Numbered from the stretch's first letter, positions 36,197-47,612 are shown. The stretch is 64,000 nucleotides of DNA from Epinephelus fuscoguttatus (GCF_011397635.1 NC_064770.1:1923125-1987124), one strand, 5' to 3'. The notes: generated by a model not told the origin, from the letters alone. Numbers and translations: made by a program.

Positions 36197-37232
36197 CTGT
36201 TCAGTTTATGGAGACCATAGCTGTGTCACCAACTGTGAGTGCAGAGACAGTTCATGAGCTCCTGGATAAGTTCAACTGGAAAATCTCAAATGTCATGGAT
36301 GCTGTTGCTCCTATTAAAACTAAAACTAAGACAATCTTGAGCTGACACACCACAGAGGAGAGCCTGATGGTAAAGGCCTTACAAACAGAATGCAGATTCA
36401 CTATGACCTCTACAAACAAAGTCTTTGTAATTTCATCAACAATACTCGCACTTTGTTTGCTATGGTGATAAGCTTACTAACCCCCCTAATCAGATAGCTC
36501 CAGAACTCCTCTCAACAGATAATGCAATGAATTTGCTTGCTATTTTGGTGAAAAAATACAATCCATACGGTTAAATATCAGTACAAATCAGCAAAAATAA
36601 TAAAATGATGCAACTCCTAAAACCACCCAGGAATAACTCAACAACCTTGTCAAAATTTAACACAGTTAACCTTCAAACTATAAAGGAAACCGTTCAGCAG
36701 CTTAAACCATCAACTTGCTGCCTTGACACTATACCATCTGACTTCTTTAAAACTATTGCAATGTCTGTCCTAACTGATATGCAGCAAATAATCAATTGCT
36801 CACTTCAGTCAGGCACATTTCCTAAACCCCTTAAAAGTAGCTGCTATTAAGCCACTCTTAAAAAGAGAATGCTAGATGCTTCCATATAAGCAAACTATAG
36901 ACCTATCTCAAATCATAGCTAAGATTGTTGAGAAAGTGGTCAACTCAGCAATTTCTTGAACTTTAATGGACAAATTTCAATCAGGTTTCCCACCTCATCA
37001 CAGTACATAATCAGCTCTTAATAGAGTGCTAAATGATATAAGGTTGAACACTGACTCAGGCAAGGTGTCAGTTCTAGTGTTACTGGATCTCAATGCCGCG
37101 TTTGACACTATAAATCACAGTATACTGTTGAACAGGTTGGTTTTTTTGTGACCATCGGAAGTTATGAATCCAGTTGAATAGCTATGACGTGGGGTTCCTC
37201 AAGGGTCAGTTCTTAGACCCCTTTTGTTCAGC

Positions 37233-37233
37233 C

Positions 37234-37330
<97 letters not shown>
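37233..37330. repeat. (TA)n-rich microsatellite at the insertion site of DD38E copy 2
   Basis: TA repeats with a few CA units lie directly beside the left terminal repeat. Tc1-type elements insert at TA. Confidence 0.95.
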
Positions 37331-38910
37331 AGTACAGGCCAAAAGTTTGGACACATCTTCTCATTCAATGCGTTTTCTTTATTTTCATGACTATTTACAT
37401 TGTAGATTCTCACTGAAGGCATCAAAACTATGAATGAACACATGTGGAGTTATGTACTTAACAAAAAAAGGTCAAATAACTGAAAACATGTTTTATATTC
37501 TAGTTTCTTCAAAATAGCCACCCTTTGCTCTGATTACTGCTTTGCACACTCTTGGTATTCTCTCGATGAGCTTCAAGAGGTAGTCACCTGAAATGGTTTC
37601 CACTTCACAGGTGTGCCTTATCAGGGTTAATTAGTGGAATTTCTTGCTTTATCAATGGGGTTGGGACCATCAGTTGTGTTGTGCAGAAGTCAGGTTAATA
37701 CACAGCCGACAGCCCTATTGGACAACTGTTAAAATTCATATTATGGCAAGAACCAATCAGCTAACTAAAGAAAAACGAGTGGCCATCATTACTTTAAGAA
37801 ATGAAGGTCAGTCAGTCCGGAAAATTGCAAAAACTTTAAATGTGTCCCCAAGTGGAGTCGCAAAAACCATCAAGCGCTATAACGAAACTGGCACACATGA
37901 GGACCGACCCAGGAAAGGAAGACCAAGAGTCACCTCTGCTTCTGAGGATAAGTTCATCTGAGTCACCAGCCTCAGAAATGGCAAGTTAACAGCAGCTCAG
38001 ATCAGAGACCAGATGAATGCCACACAGAGTTCTAGCAGCAGACCCATCTCTAGAACAACTGTTAAGAGGAGACTGCGCGAATCAGGCCTTCATGGTCAAA
38101 TAGCTGCTAGGAAACCACTGCTAAGGAGAGGCAACAAGCAGAAGAGATTTGTTTGGGCCAAGAAACACAAGGAATGGACATTAGACCAGTGGAAATCTGT
38201 GCTTTGGTCTGATGAGTCCAAATTTGAGATCTTTGGTTCCAACCGCTGTGTCTTTGTGAGACGCAGAAAAGGTGAACGGATGGATTCCACATGCCTGGTT
38301 TCCACTGTGAAGCATGGAGGAGGAGGTGTGATGGTGTGGGGGTGTTTTGCTGGTGACACTGTTGGGGATTTATTCAAAATTGAAGGCACACTGAACCAGC
38401 ATGCCATCCCATCCGGTTTGCGTTTAGTTGGACGATCATTTATTTTTCAACAGGACAATGACCCCAAACACACCTCCAGGCTGTGTAAGGGCTATTTGAC
38501 CAAGAAGGAGAGTGATGGAGTGCTGCGGCAGATGACCTGGCCTCCACAGTCACCGGACCTGAACCCTGTCGAGATGGTTTGGGGTGAGCTGGACCGCAGA
38601 GTGAAGGCAAAGGGGCCAACAAGTGCTAAACACCTCTGGGAACTCCTTCAAGACTGTTGGAAAACCATTTCAGGTGACTACCTCTTGAAGCTCATGGAGA
38701 GAATGCCAAGAGTGTGCAAAGCAGTAATCAGAGCAAAGGGTGGCTATTTTGAAGAAACTAGAATATAAAACATGTTTTCAGTTATTTCACCTCCACATGT
38801 GTTCATTCATAGTTTTGATGCCTTCAGTGAGAATCTACAATGTAAATAGTCATGAAAATAAAGAAAACGCATTGAATGAGAAGGTGTGTCCAAACTTTTG
38901 GCCTGTACTG
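37330..38910 (+). mobile_element. Tc1-type DD38E (Intruder-like) element, copy 2
   Basis: Ends CAGTACAGGCCAAAAGTTTG (37330) and its complement (38910), with TA on each side. It is very close to copy 1 in sequence. Relative to copy 1 it lacks 27 bases in the coding region (near 38402) and about 21 bases in the right terminal repeat (near 38792). It sits within the RT of L2 copy 3. Confidence 0.92.
37743..38768 (+). pseudogene. DD38E transposase, copy 2, one nonsense codon and a 27-base deletion
   Basis: Begins MARTNQLTKEKRV. Helix-turn-helix region, LWSDESKF, FQQDNDPKHTS and SPDLNPVEMVW are present, so both D and E catalytic residues remain with 38-residue spacing. An in-frame TGA at 37959-37961 sits where copy 1 has CGA. 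The 27-base in-frame deletion removes the segment that carries the second stop of copy 1. The last codons (GDYLLKLMERMPRVCKAV, then GGYFEETRI) lie inside the terminal inverted repeat. Confidence 0.9.
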
Positions 38911-39948
38911 TATATGCTACCTTTGAGTCAAATTCTGCAGAACTTTAATGTTGACTATCATAGTTATGCAGATGACACACAATTATACCTATCACTGTCC
39001 CCAGATGACTACAGTTCAACAGAGTTGTTGTGTCACTGTTTAGAACAAAATAAATAACTGGATGAGCCAAAACTTTCAGCTAAATTGCAACAAAACTGAG
39101 GAAATTGTTTTTGGCAGTAAAAAAAATAGGATTGCAAATAGGATTGCTGTTAGTAAAAATACCTCGTGTCTTTAAAAGCCAGAGACCAAGTCCGAAACCT
39201 TGGTGTGTTGATAGACTCAGATCTGACTTTTAGCAGTCACATCAAATCAATCACCATAACAGACTTCTACCAGCTTACAAACATATCCAGAGAGAAGGGT
39301 TTCATGTCCCAAACAGACCAGGTATAGCTCATCCATGCTTTCATCTCCAGTAGACTGGACTCCCCCAAAAGAGCATTAAACAGCTGCAGCTCATTCAGAA
39401 TGCTGCAGCTTCGGTTTTGACCAGAACAAAGAGATCTCAGGATATTACTCCAGTTCTGAAGTCTTTACACTGGCTCCCAGTTAGCTATAGAATAGACTTC
39501 AAAGTTCTGTTCCTGGTCTACAAATCACTTTATGGTTTAGCTCCAGAATACTTTTAGGAAAAGTTAATGGAATATAAACCATTTGCAACATTTCATTTGT
39601 ATACTCTTTTAATCATTTTAAAGTTACTTATTGTTTTATGCTGTATTTTAGTAAGCTGTCTTTTTATTTTTCTGCACTTTTTTAATGCTTTTAATGTTGC
39701 ATTGTTTATCATGTACAGCACATTGAGTTGGCTTGTGTATGAAATGCACTATATAAATAAGTTGCCTTGCCTTGCCTAAAAGTTGACTAAAATGTCATGA
39801 TTTTTTGTCAACTAAAATGTTTTGAATTTTTGTTGACTAAAATTATGAAGGATAAAAATGATTAAAATGTGACTAAAACTAATAAGCATTTTCATCTAAG
39901 ACTACGACTAAATCTGAAGTAGCTGTCAAAATGAACACAGCTTTGTAG

Positions 39949-41150
39949 ATGTGTCTGTTTGTCTGTCAGTTCTGAGGGTCTTCTTCCTGCCCTTCTTCCT
40001 GTTTGTTTGTCTTTCTAGTTAGTTAACTTAGTCAGATGTCACGTTAGTAACTTCTTTCCACTCCATTTTCAACCGCTTCTCCGAGGCCGGGTCGCTTAGC
40101 AAAGCACACCAGACGCCCCTTCTCCCCAGCAACACTTCCCAGCTCCTCCTGGGGGATCCCTGTGGCTACTGGAAGGATTTAGCTCCGGAGATCGGTGGTG
40201 TAATGTTACCTGTGAATGCTGTACCCCAATGCCCCCAGAAGAGGAATACCTCAGTTGCAAGGAAAGGGACCGGTTGCAGCCTTAGCTAAATGGTAAACAA
40301 CAAACATGGCACCACACCGGTAAGGTAAGACAACACGTTTACATGTCATTTTCTATATGTTCTCTGACATTTATCCTAACGATATGAGGCGGTCTTTGTG
40401 GAGAAAAAGCTTGTTTAGTGGACTAACTTTGCACTTGAAAGGATGCCCGTTCAATTAAGTTTTAACAGGTCTGACGCTACGGCTGTATCTAGGCTAACGG
40501 CTAACATGCTAACTATTATTTCTATGTCACTAGTGACTTGAAACAAATTTAGGACGATAGGAGACAGGTTGAAATAAACTGAAATTTCTCTTTAATTGGC
40601 CTCAAAGATTCTGCACTAAGCTGGTTTAAATCTTATTTATCTGATCGTTTTCATAGATAGAATCATTTCATCATTTGAGACACAATTAATATTTTTTGAA
40701 CAATGCAGTAGTATTTATTAAAAGCACAATGTAAGCAGTGCTCATTATAATCACACAATAATGTGCTATTTAAATCTTAAAAGATTTAGCCCCCCCTCCC
40801 ATTCCTAGTTGTGGTATATCCCACACTCTTTCCAACGGGCAGGGCTGCTTGGCAGCAGTAGCCGTGTGGTTGGAACCGCTGTCCACATCGCGCATGGCAG
40901 GGTAAGATGTTCACTCACACAGATACAGTTTAACTTACACAAGTTACAACACATCCCATTTACTGTTACAACAAGCCCCAGGCCCAGGCTGATAATATAA
41001 ACTGTCTACAACATTTCTCCTGCATTGTTCAAAAGCCTACTCAATTACGAGTGCTGCTAAGCTAAAAGCTAATGATTAAGCTCAGAGTTTAGTGATAGTC
41101 AGAGAGGACAGGAGAGAAAGAAGAGGGAGAGGACAGGACAAGAGCAGTCA
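39949..41150. other. mixed spacer with an L2 scrap
   Basis: 40585-40660 encodes an L2 scrap (GLKDSALSWF.SYLSDRF). 40780-40800 has a C-rich CCCCCCTCCC stretch like hAT-MITE interiors. Otherwise nothing was recognised. Confidence 0.4.
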
Positions 41151-41390
41151 CTGGCGGAGCAATGGGTACCTGTCTGTAGGCTCTCCACCTGTCAGTGAGA
41201 CAAACATGAAAGACGTGCAGACGAGGAGTGGTCATTACGTGCGACTATTACGCACGGTTGTGGCGGAGCTGCTCGTATGGGTACCTGTCTGTAGGCTCTC
41301 CTCCTGTCACTGAGACAAACATCAAAGACGTGCAGATGAGGAGTGGTCATTACACGCGAATATTATGCACGGTTGTGAGGTGCGCAGCGG
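41151..41390. repeat. two-copy 110-bp tandem repeat
   Basis: The units start at about 41151 and 41261 and share GGGTACCTGTCTGTAGGCTC, AAAGACGTGCAGA.GAGGAG and CGCACGGTTGTG. In inverted orientation they resemble 12370-12480. Confidence 0.8.
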
Positions 41391-41661
41391 CAGATCTCAC
41401 AGCACACTGTTTATAAACCAGTTAACCAGTTTAAGTGCAGGAAATGTTTAGTTTTAGTTTTAGTTTAGTTAGTATAGACATTCACTCTGTCTGTTGGAGA
41501 GATAGAGAGAAGATTAAAGCGTCAAATTGCGGTACAAGATGCTGTATAAAAGACAGGCTATGTCAGAAATCCATTCATTCCCTGCACTAAAATCCATTCA
41601 TTCCCTGCCCTAACCCTCCTCTCCAGAAGGAGACACTGAACATTTTAATCTGCAACACCAG

Positions 41662-44600
41662 TAGGGATGGGTACCGAGTTTGGTACTTTTATTGGTACCG
41701 ACCGAATTCAGCCGGTAATCCCGAGTACCAATTCACGTAAAATCAAACGGTACCACATTTCAGTACCTGAACGCATCCTCGGGACTTCGAGAGTGAAGGA
41801 GTGACATTTTCGCTGCCTATCGTGAATGCAGCATTGTACGCACGAGAGCGTGATCACGTCAGTGGCAGCTATCAACAAAGCAGCATGGCTGAGAGAAAGA
41901 GGTCGAAGGTGTGGCTCCATTTCTCAAAGTTGGATGCAGACTACGCTTGCTGCAATATTTGCGACGCAAAATGCAAGGCCAGCTACGGAAATACCTCAAA
42001 CCTGAGAAAACACCTGGTCAAGCACAAGGTGTTTTTAAAGGCTGACGACTGCACAGTATTTGATAGCCTGAAAGTTAAGGCTACTTCTCCCGGCGTTAGC
42101 ACACTTGCAGCTAGCGGCTCGTCGTCACCTGCAACCAGCATCGGGGCAGAAGAAGTGGGATTAACGTTTGGTGATGACGACGGTGAATTAAGCGGGGCAT
42201 CATCAGCTTCATCGGTTCCAGGTAATTAATTAGATTAGTGTTTAAGATGATTGGGCTTTGTTCTGGTCATTGTAACGTTAGCTTCGCATTTTAACTTGCC
42301 TTAGTTATCATTATCAGCTCGGTTCCTCGTATTCTCTAACTTTAACGTTACACTCTTATTTGATTACAGGTCCATCTGTCCCTGTGTCAACTCGCCCTAG
42401 AGTTACACTTAGCGCTGCAACGGTGACCCCATTCACCAAAGCCAAAGAGACTGCCTTTCCTCGCCAGAGAACTGACAAGTGTCACGGGGCTGTCACTGCT
42501 TTTATAGTTAAAGGGATGTTGCCCTTTACAACAGTGGACACCCCATGGTTTAGGTAAATTAACACATTGCATGAAATGACTGATTATGTGTGTGACAGAG
42601 GCAGTTAATGATAAAGCAGTTGATTATTATTATCATTATCATTATTATTGTTGTTGTTTTTCATAATAGGGAGATGACAAGGGCCCTGAATGCGAAGTAC
42701 ACCCCCCCCAATAGAGACAATCTTTGTAACACACTAATACCAGCTTGGTATAATGTTGAGAAGATTAAAGTGAAGGAAGAGCTGAAAGCAGTAAGCCATG
42801 TTGCAGTGACTGCTGATATGTGGAGTAGTGTGGCTCAAGACCACTACATCACAGTCACTGTTCATTATGTAGTTGAGGCTGAGCTGAGGGAGAAAGTCCT
42901 CCATACAAGAGGAGTATATGTCTCCCAGACAGGGCCTGCTGTAGCTGAGGAAATTGACGGCATCCTCGATGACTTTGGGGTGAGGTCCAAAGTGGTAGCT
43001 GTGACTGTTGACAACGCTGCCAACATGGATGTAGCTGTCAGGAAAATGGGAGTTTTGAAGATGGGGTGTTTTGCTCACACCCTGAATATAGCAGCCCAAA
43101 AGCTGTACAGTGTGAAAAACATTGCCAACTGGTCAGGGAGGATACGGTCTGTTGTGCTGTGGCTTAGAAGAAATAGCCTTGCCAAGCCTGTCCTCAAAGA
43201 GAAACAGAAACTCCTAGGTAAGAAGAAGGTTAATGAAAAAAAAGTGAGATGTTCATATCTTTACTATTTTAGAAATATATATTATGTTTAATAATTCAGC
43301 TCTGCTACTGTATGTATGTTTTTGTCTGTCTTCTCAAAGGGCTTGGTGATCATTCCCTCATATTGGATGTGAGAACCAGATGGAACAGCCTCTTCTTGAT
43401 GGTAGAGCGGTTTATAGAACAGTACCCTGCCATCCAGGCTGCTTCAAGGGACCCACGCATCAAGAAGGCTATGGACCGAGACAGGTAGAGGGAATTGATT
43501 AAAAAAAATAAGTCATAACCAGTGATGAAAATTAAATTACACTTACTCTGCTGACACAAAACATTCAGTAACATCTTGTACTCTGGATTTTCTTCCCAGA
43601 TTAGAGAGAGTGTCAGATGATGACATTAGCAAGTGTGAGGACTTTGTGGACACCATGAGGGTCCTATACACATCCACAATCGCTGTCTCATCTGATAAGA
43701 GTGCCACTGCAGGGCAGATCCTCCCCATCCTGGACAAACTGAAGGCCAAGTTTGAGGTGAAGGATGATGATTCTCCTTTCAAGAGAGCCATCAAGGAGAA
43801 GGTCTGGGCAGACCTCTCCCATCGCTACACAGTATGTACTTAATTGATACTGTTAATTGATTGACCATTCATTCACTTAATGCTGCCATCCAACTATTCA
43901 CATCATCAAAAATTTTATGTTTAATCTTGATAGGAGGAAACAAATAAAGAGCTTCGACAGTTCCTTGAGGAGGCTTCCGCTCTAGATCCTCGATTCAAAG
44001 TCAAGGTTCATGATGATGAGGCTGTTTGGACCCGCGTAGAGAATGCAGCTGTGGCTCTCATAAGTGGAAACAAGGTCTGTTCATCATGATCATGAAGTAG
44101 ACTTATATGTTCTGTTCTAATGCAAACATACTGTTTTAATTACTTGTTGTGTATGCTTTATTTAAAGGGTGGAGAGGTGACCCAGGAGGAGGAGGAAGGA
44201 AGAAATAAGCAGCAGGAGGAAGAGGAGGATGGGTCTGAGGGCGAAGAGATGGTGGCTGCACCTGTAAGAAGTAAGAAAAAGCTTTCAGCTTTGGGGGAGC
44301 TCTTTGAGGATGAAGACCAGGCCCTGCTACTGCAGACCGAGGCAGACATCAGTGCTCCCTCAGTGACTGAAAAAGCCAAGAAAGAGCTGCAAGTCTACAG
44401 GAGCTTTCCAGCAGTCCTCAGCTCAGTGGATCCCCTCCTGTGGTGGAGGCAGAAGAGGGACCAGATGCCAATGCTGGCCAGCTTGGCCAAAAAATATCTG
44501 TGTGTTCAAGCCTCTTCCACTCCCTCAGAGCGAGTATTCTCCACAGCGGGGGACACAGTCAGTGTGGAGCGGGCTCGGCTCTTACCCGAGAAAATTGACA

Positions 44601-45107
44601 TGTTAGTGTTCTTGAAAAAGAACTGCACGAGGAAATAAGACATGTAGTTCATGGTAGAAGGAGCAGTTTATTTTACTTTAAGTTATAGTTTGTAATACTT
44701 TAATTTATAAAATATAATACATTTTATTTATTTTGACTCCATCCTCTCATTTGTTTTTAACTTATTTGCCCTCCCCCACACACATTTTTCCCAGAGGGGA
44801 AAGAGGAGGAATAGGAGGTAGTAGGAGTGGGTTTATTTTGTGCAATAAAAAGAACTGCTGCATAGTCAATAGTCAATTACCTTTTGATATTATGTTACAA
44901 ACAGTGTTAGATGTTGTTTTATCGTGTTTGATATTGAGAAATAAATGTTAGTTTTGACAAAAAAAAAATTCTAAATGAAATATCCTTTATTAACACACAT
45001 ACATGCGAAAAAGTACCGAAAACAGGTTCCGTTGCGTACCGGTACCGATTCCCAGGTACCGGGTATCGGTACCGTATTGGTTCAAATGTGAAAGGTACCC
45101 ATCCCTA
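41662..45107 (+). mobile_element. autonomous hAT transposon, apparently complete
   Basis: 14-bp terminal inverted repeats TAGGGATGGGTACC (41662-41675 and inverted 45094-45107), a perfect 8-bp target duplication AACACCAG (41654-41661 and 45108-45115), and many subterminal GGTACC motifs. One gene with seven exons fills it. It lies in the giant intron of SCPEP1, antisense to the host gene. The undamaged coding region and exact target duplication point to a recent insertion. Confidence 0.95.
41885..44638 (+). CDS. hAT transposase (BED finger, DDE, hATC dimerisation domain)
   Basis: Seven exons: 41885-42221, 42370-42553, 42670-43217, 43340-43484, 43600-43831, 43934-44074, 44168-44638. All introns are GT-AG, every phase joins, and there is no stop: 2058 bases, 685 residues. 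Start chosen at MAERKRSK, the start typical of ZBED-like transposases; an ATG at 41801 is also in frame. N-terminal BED finger: W..F, CNIC, LRKHLVKH. Likely catalytic residues: D in VTADMWSS, D in VDNAANM, E in TPSERVFSTAG. CFAHTLN is the hAT C..H motif. The C-terminal hATC block reads WWRQKRDQMPMLA through LPEKIDMLVFLKKN. ZBED/Ac-like clade. It should bind the element ends and move it by cut-and-paste. AATAAA at 44844 and 44940. Confidence 0.95.
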
Positions 45108-45152
45108 AACACCAGTCTCAGTGGGACTACGCCCACTTCCTGGGACGCCTCG

Positions 45153-45473
45153 TATAAAAGGGCGGTCCAAACTGACACTCACTCTTTGTCCTTGGTTCCA
45201 AACAAATGCCATGCCATGTGTCTATTGAAACCACATCAATGTAAGTAATGAAAGCTGCAATGTGATGATTTATTTGCTTCAAGAGTTTATTTGTTATTTT
45301 ATTCATTTATTCTGATATGACCTTAGTTGACATGAAATTTAATATCTTTGATACTTGATGATATTAAGTGATATTGATATTTGTTGATATTGATGATATT
45401 ACTTAATGCTGTTTTCTGTCTTGTCTAGAACCATGGCAAACTCAACTTTGAAACTCAACCTTTGGAAAATAAA
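45153..45473 (+). promoter_or_regulatory. compact TATA / splice / poly(A) cassette, identity unknown
   Basis: TATAAAAG at 45153-45160, an ATG at 45208, a strong donor GTAAGT at 45241, a pyrimidine-rich acceptor ending TCTAG at 45428, then an in-frame continuation to a TGA near 45482 and AATAAA at 45468-45473. Joined exons would give about 30 codons. It could be an LTR-type or host promoter. I do not recognise it. Confidence 0.35.
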
Positions 45474-45644
45474 CACTTGTTGATTTAATTGAAAACGTTT
45501 CCTGGTGGTGTGTGGCTCCAGTAGAACTCCATTGTATACAACAGGCTACAACTTTTTTTCCTTGTCCCCCCCCGGAATTACTCTCTAAAATTTTACTGTT
45601 TATTGTCCCCCCAAACTATGAAATGGGATTTTCGCCCCTGAACC

Positions 45645-45981
45645 TCGGAGTAATATTTGATCAAGATTTGTCTTTTAACTCCCATTTAAAACATTCGTTT
45701 TGTGTTTTCATCTGCGTAATATTGCGAAGATTAGGCCCATCCTAACCCGAAAAGATGCAGAGAATTGGTCCACGCTTTTGTTACCTCTGGACTGGATTAC
45801 TGTAATTCCCTATTAAAAGGTAGCTCTAATAAGTCTTTAAACACTCTCCCGGTAATTCAGAATGCAGCAGCACGTGTACTGACAGGAACTAAGAGGCGAG
45901 AACACATTTCCCCTGTTTTAGCTTCTCTGCACTGGCTCCCTGTAAAATCCAGAATTGAATTTAAAATCCTACTGTTAACTT
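45645..45981 (+). mobile_element. L2-clade LINE, copy 4, left part
   Basis: NLGVIFDQDLSFNSH, then SGLDYCNSLL and NAAARVLTGTKRREHISPV, the C-terminal RT region. It is interrupted at ACTT (45978-45981) by the retrovirus and continues at 59856 with TYKALNG and YLRELTVPYYP. Confidence 0.85.
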
Positions 45982-46517
45982 TGTAGTGTAAGATTTAATC
46001 TTTAATCAGGTAAAGGTGTTCATATGTTTTTAAAAAATAAAGTAAAACCAGGCCCAAACCTAATGGTGGGAGAATTTGGGGATTTCCAGGCCCAGGGATT
46101 ACACCATTAGGTCATGTTTGGACAAGGGCCCAAGGGGCCTGCCACCAATAGATTTGGACCAGATAGAATAGGGCTAAAAAGAAAAAGACCTGCCACCAGT
46201 AGGTTTGGGCTTGGGAAGGAAGGACTAAAGGAAAAGGGTGGAGATTCTCTCGAATCTCCACCAGCATAAAAAGGAGAGCTCAGAAAGCGAAACTTCAGTC
46301 TTGCTCCGGAGCCTGACTCAATGAGTTCTATGTGTTGAAGCCTGTGAACACATTAAACTCGATTGCACCAGATTCTATTTGACTCCAGTGTTTCTCTAAG
46401 TGTCAGCTAACTGAACCTAAGATACTAAATCAACTCAGAGGACGATCTGCAGGAGAAGTAGAAGACAAGATCGGGAGCCATCTGGCCCACATCCAGGCAC
46501 CGATTTTTGCTTCTACA
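45982..46517 (+). repeat. 5' LTR, with 260-bp internal deletion
   Basis: Starts TGTAGTG and ends CTTCTACA. It contains the same TATA-like CATAAAAAGG (46265-46274) and upstream palindrome (46237-46262) as the 3' LTR. Relative to the 3' LTR it lacks about 260 bases after GTAAAGGTGTT. The shared part differs at about nine to ten positions in 500, counted by eye. Confidence 0.93.
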
Positions 46518-46519
46518 AG

Positions 46520-46537
46520 TGGCGAGTCGAGCCAGGA
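46520..46537 (+). promoter_or_regulatory. retroviral primer-binding site
   Basis: TGGCGAGTCGAGCCAGGA, two bases after the LTR end. The TGGCGAG start and the CCAGG that follows fit the 3' end of some arginine tRNAs with one or two differences; the tRNA identity is tentative. Confidence 0.65.
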
Positions 46538-46610
46538 GAGAGGAGAAGTCAAAACCGGAGACTGGAGCACTGGGCTGCCCGCCAGACATACAGGTGGCCA
46601 CCAAAATAAG

Positions 46611-46616
46611 GTAAGC
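46611..46616 (+). promoter_or_regulatory. candidate major splice donor of the retrovirus
   Basis: AAG/GTAAGC, a strong donor in the leader about 90 bases after the primer site. Downstream genes would need it for spliced messages. Confidence 0.55.
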
Positions 46617-47612
46617 AGAGCTTTTTTCTGCCTAAACCAGGTGTGTCTGGGGTGCAGTGCTGGGGCCTCCCAGGTCAAAGGTATTTGGCAAATTTCCCTC
46701 CTCTAAAGAATCTAATTGTGGTGTGCTGATTGATTAGAAAATAATTAAGGGCATTATTGAGATACAACTAACATCACTGGAGACGGTTGGGTCTGGTGCA
46801 ATAAGTGTGATCTTGGAGCGGAAAGAGTGTATGAGTGTGTGTTGAATGTATGGTAACAAAGATAGTTAAGAAGAGATAGTTAAAGTATTTAAAGTATTAA
46901 GAAGACAAATAAGAATAAGAAGTGCACAAGAGAAGAAACAATCTCTAAGAGTTATACAGGGGAGAGAAAATAACCGGTAAAAGAAAAGAGAAAAAAAGAG
47001 TAAGAAAAAGAGAAGAGATATACAACGCATATCCATCATATCCGCCTATCTTACTGGCACCCCTTTAAGCCTGTAGAGGCAGGGGTGTTAGGTGTCAGAC
47101 GGCAGGTCCGCACAAGCGGAATGCCAAGCAAATAAAAGAGAAAATAAAGAGTTAAATACATGAGAGCATATCTGCGGATACCGCTGTCAACCGTGCCAAC
47201 ATTCCTTTAAGCTTGAAAGGGCAGGAGTGTTGTGTAGGGAGGACAGGACCGCATGGGCAGAATGCCAAAGAGTTAAACAATCAAGGGGAACAGTCAGCAG
47301 ATCGATCAGTGTATAAAGTTGTAACATACCTAAGAGTAACATACAAAGATTGTTGTAAATACAGTAAGGTGTAAAATAAAGATGTGAACAGTAGTTGTAA
47401 ATACAGTAAAGTGTTGAATAAAGAGTAAATGTAAAAAGACTAATAAATTACCAGACGACTGATCTAACAGACATAAGGAGGGGGGTGAGACATAGAGACA
47501 GTAGAAAAGACCTAACCAATAAATCAAGTACATAAGCTACACCGTTGTAATAAACTTTAACGAGGTGAGATCAGAGAGAAAGGAAAAAAGAAAAAAGGAG
47601 CACCCAAAACAG
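46617..47612 (+). other. retroviral leader (about 1 kb), with imperfect repeats and a palindromic-loop hairpin
   Basis: Two related units of roughly 100 bases, about 47038-47130 and 47166-47262, share CATATC.GC, CCTTTAAGC and CAGAATGCCAA/CGGAATGCCAA. The second contains a CCTTT/AAAGG stem (47204-47220) with a palindromic AAGCTT loop. A 42-base-period repeat of TTGTAAATACAGTAA occurs at 47352-47430. Candidate packaging and dimer-linkage region (inference). Confidence 0.6.

Larger units (their letters stand above)
34690..39778 (+). mobile_element. L2-clade LINE, copy 3 (three pieces)
   Basis: Pieces: 34690-35090 (endonuclease: GDFNIHV, GHTLDLVISKGV), 36197-37230 (linker and start of RT) and 38911-39778 (LPLSQIL, YADD at 38965-38976, IQNAAA block, 3' UTR, AATAAGTTGCCTTGCC tail). 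It is split first by a hAT MITE at 35091-36196 and then, inside the RT, by a DD38E element at 37330-38910. Many stops. Same family as copy 1. Confidence 0.85.
33186..39940. mobile_element. hAT MITE exploded by nested insertions
   Basis: The ends CAGTGTTAATTTTGTC (33186) and inverted CTGTGTTCATTTTGACA (39924-39940) are those of a common fish hAT MITE. Flanks CTATGTAG (33178-33185) and CTTTGTAG (39941-39948) agree at 7 of 8 bases, as a target duplication would. The MITE ends (33186 to about 33300 and 39785-39940, with repeated GACTAAAAT) enclose a Penelope-like fragment and L2 copy 3 with its own insertions. Confidence 0.7.

Noticed and set aside
37174..37443. YIYIYI-rich proteins
   Set aside because: Translations of the TA microsatellite.
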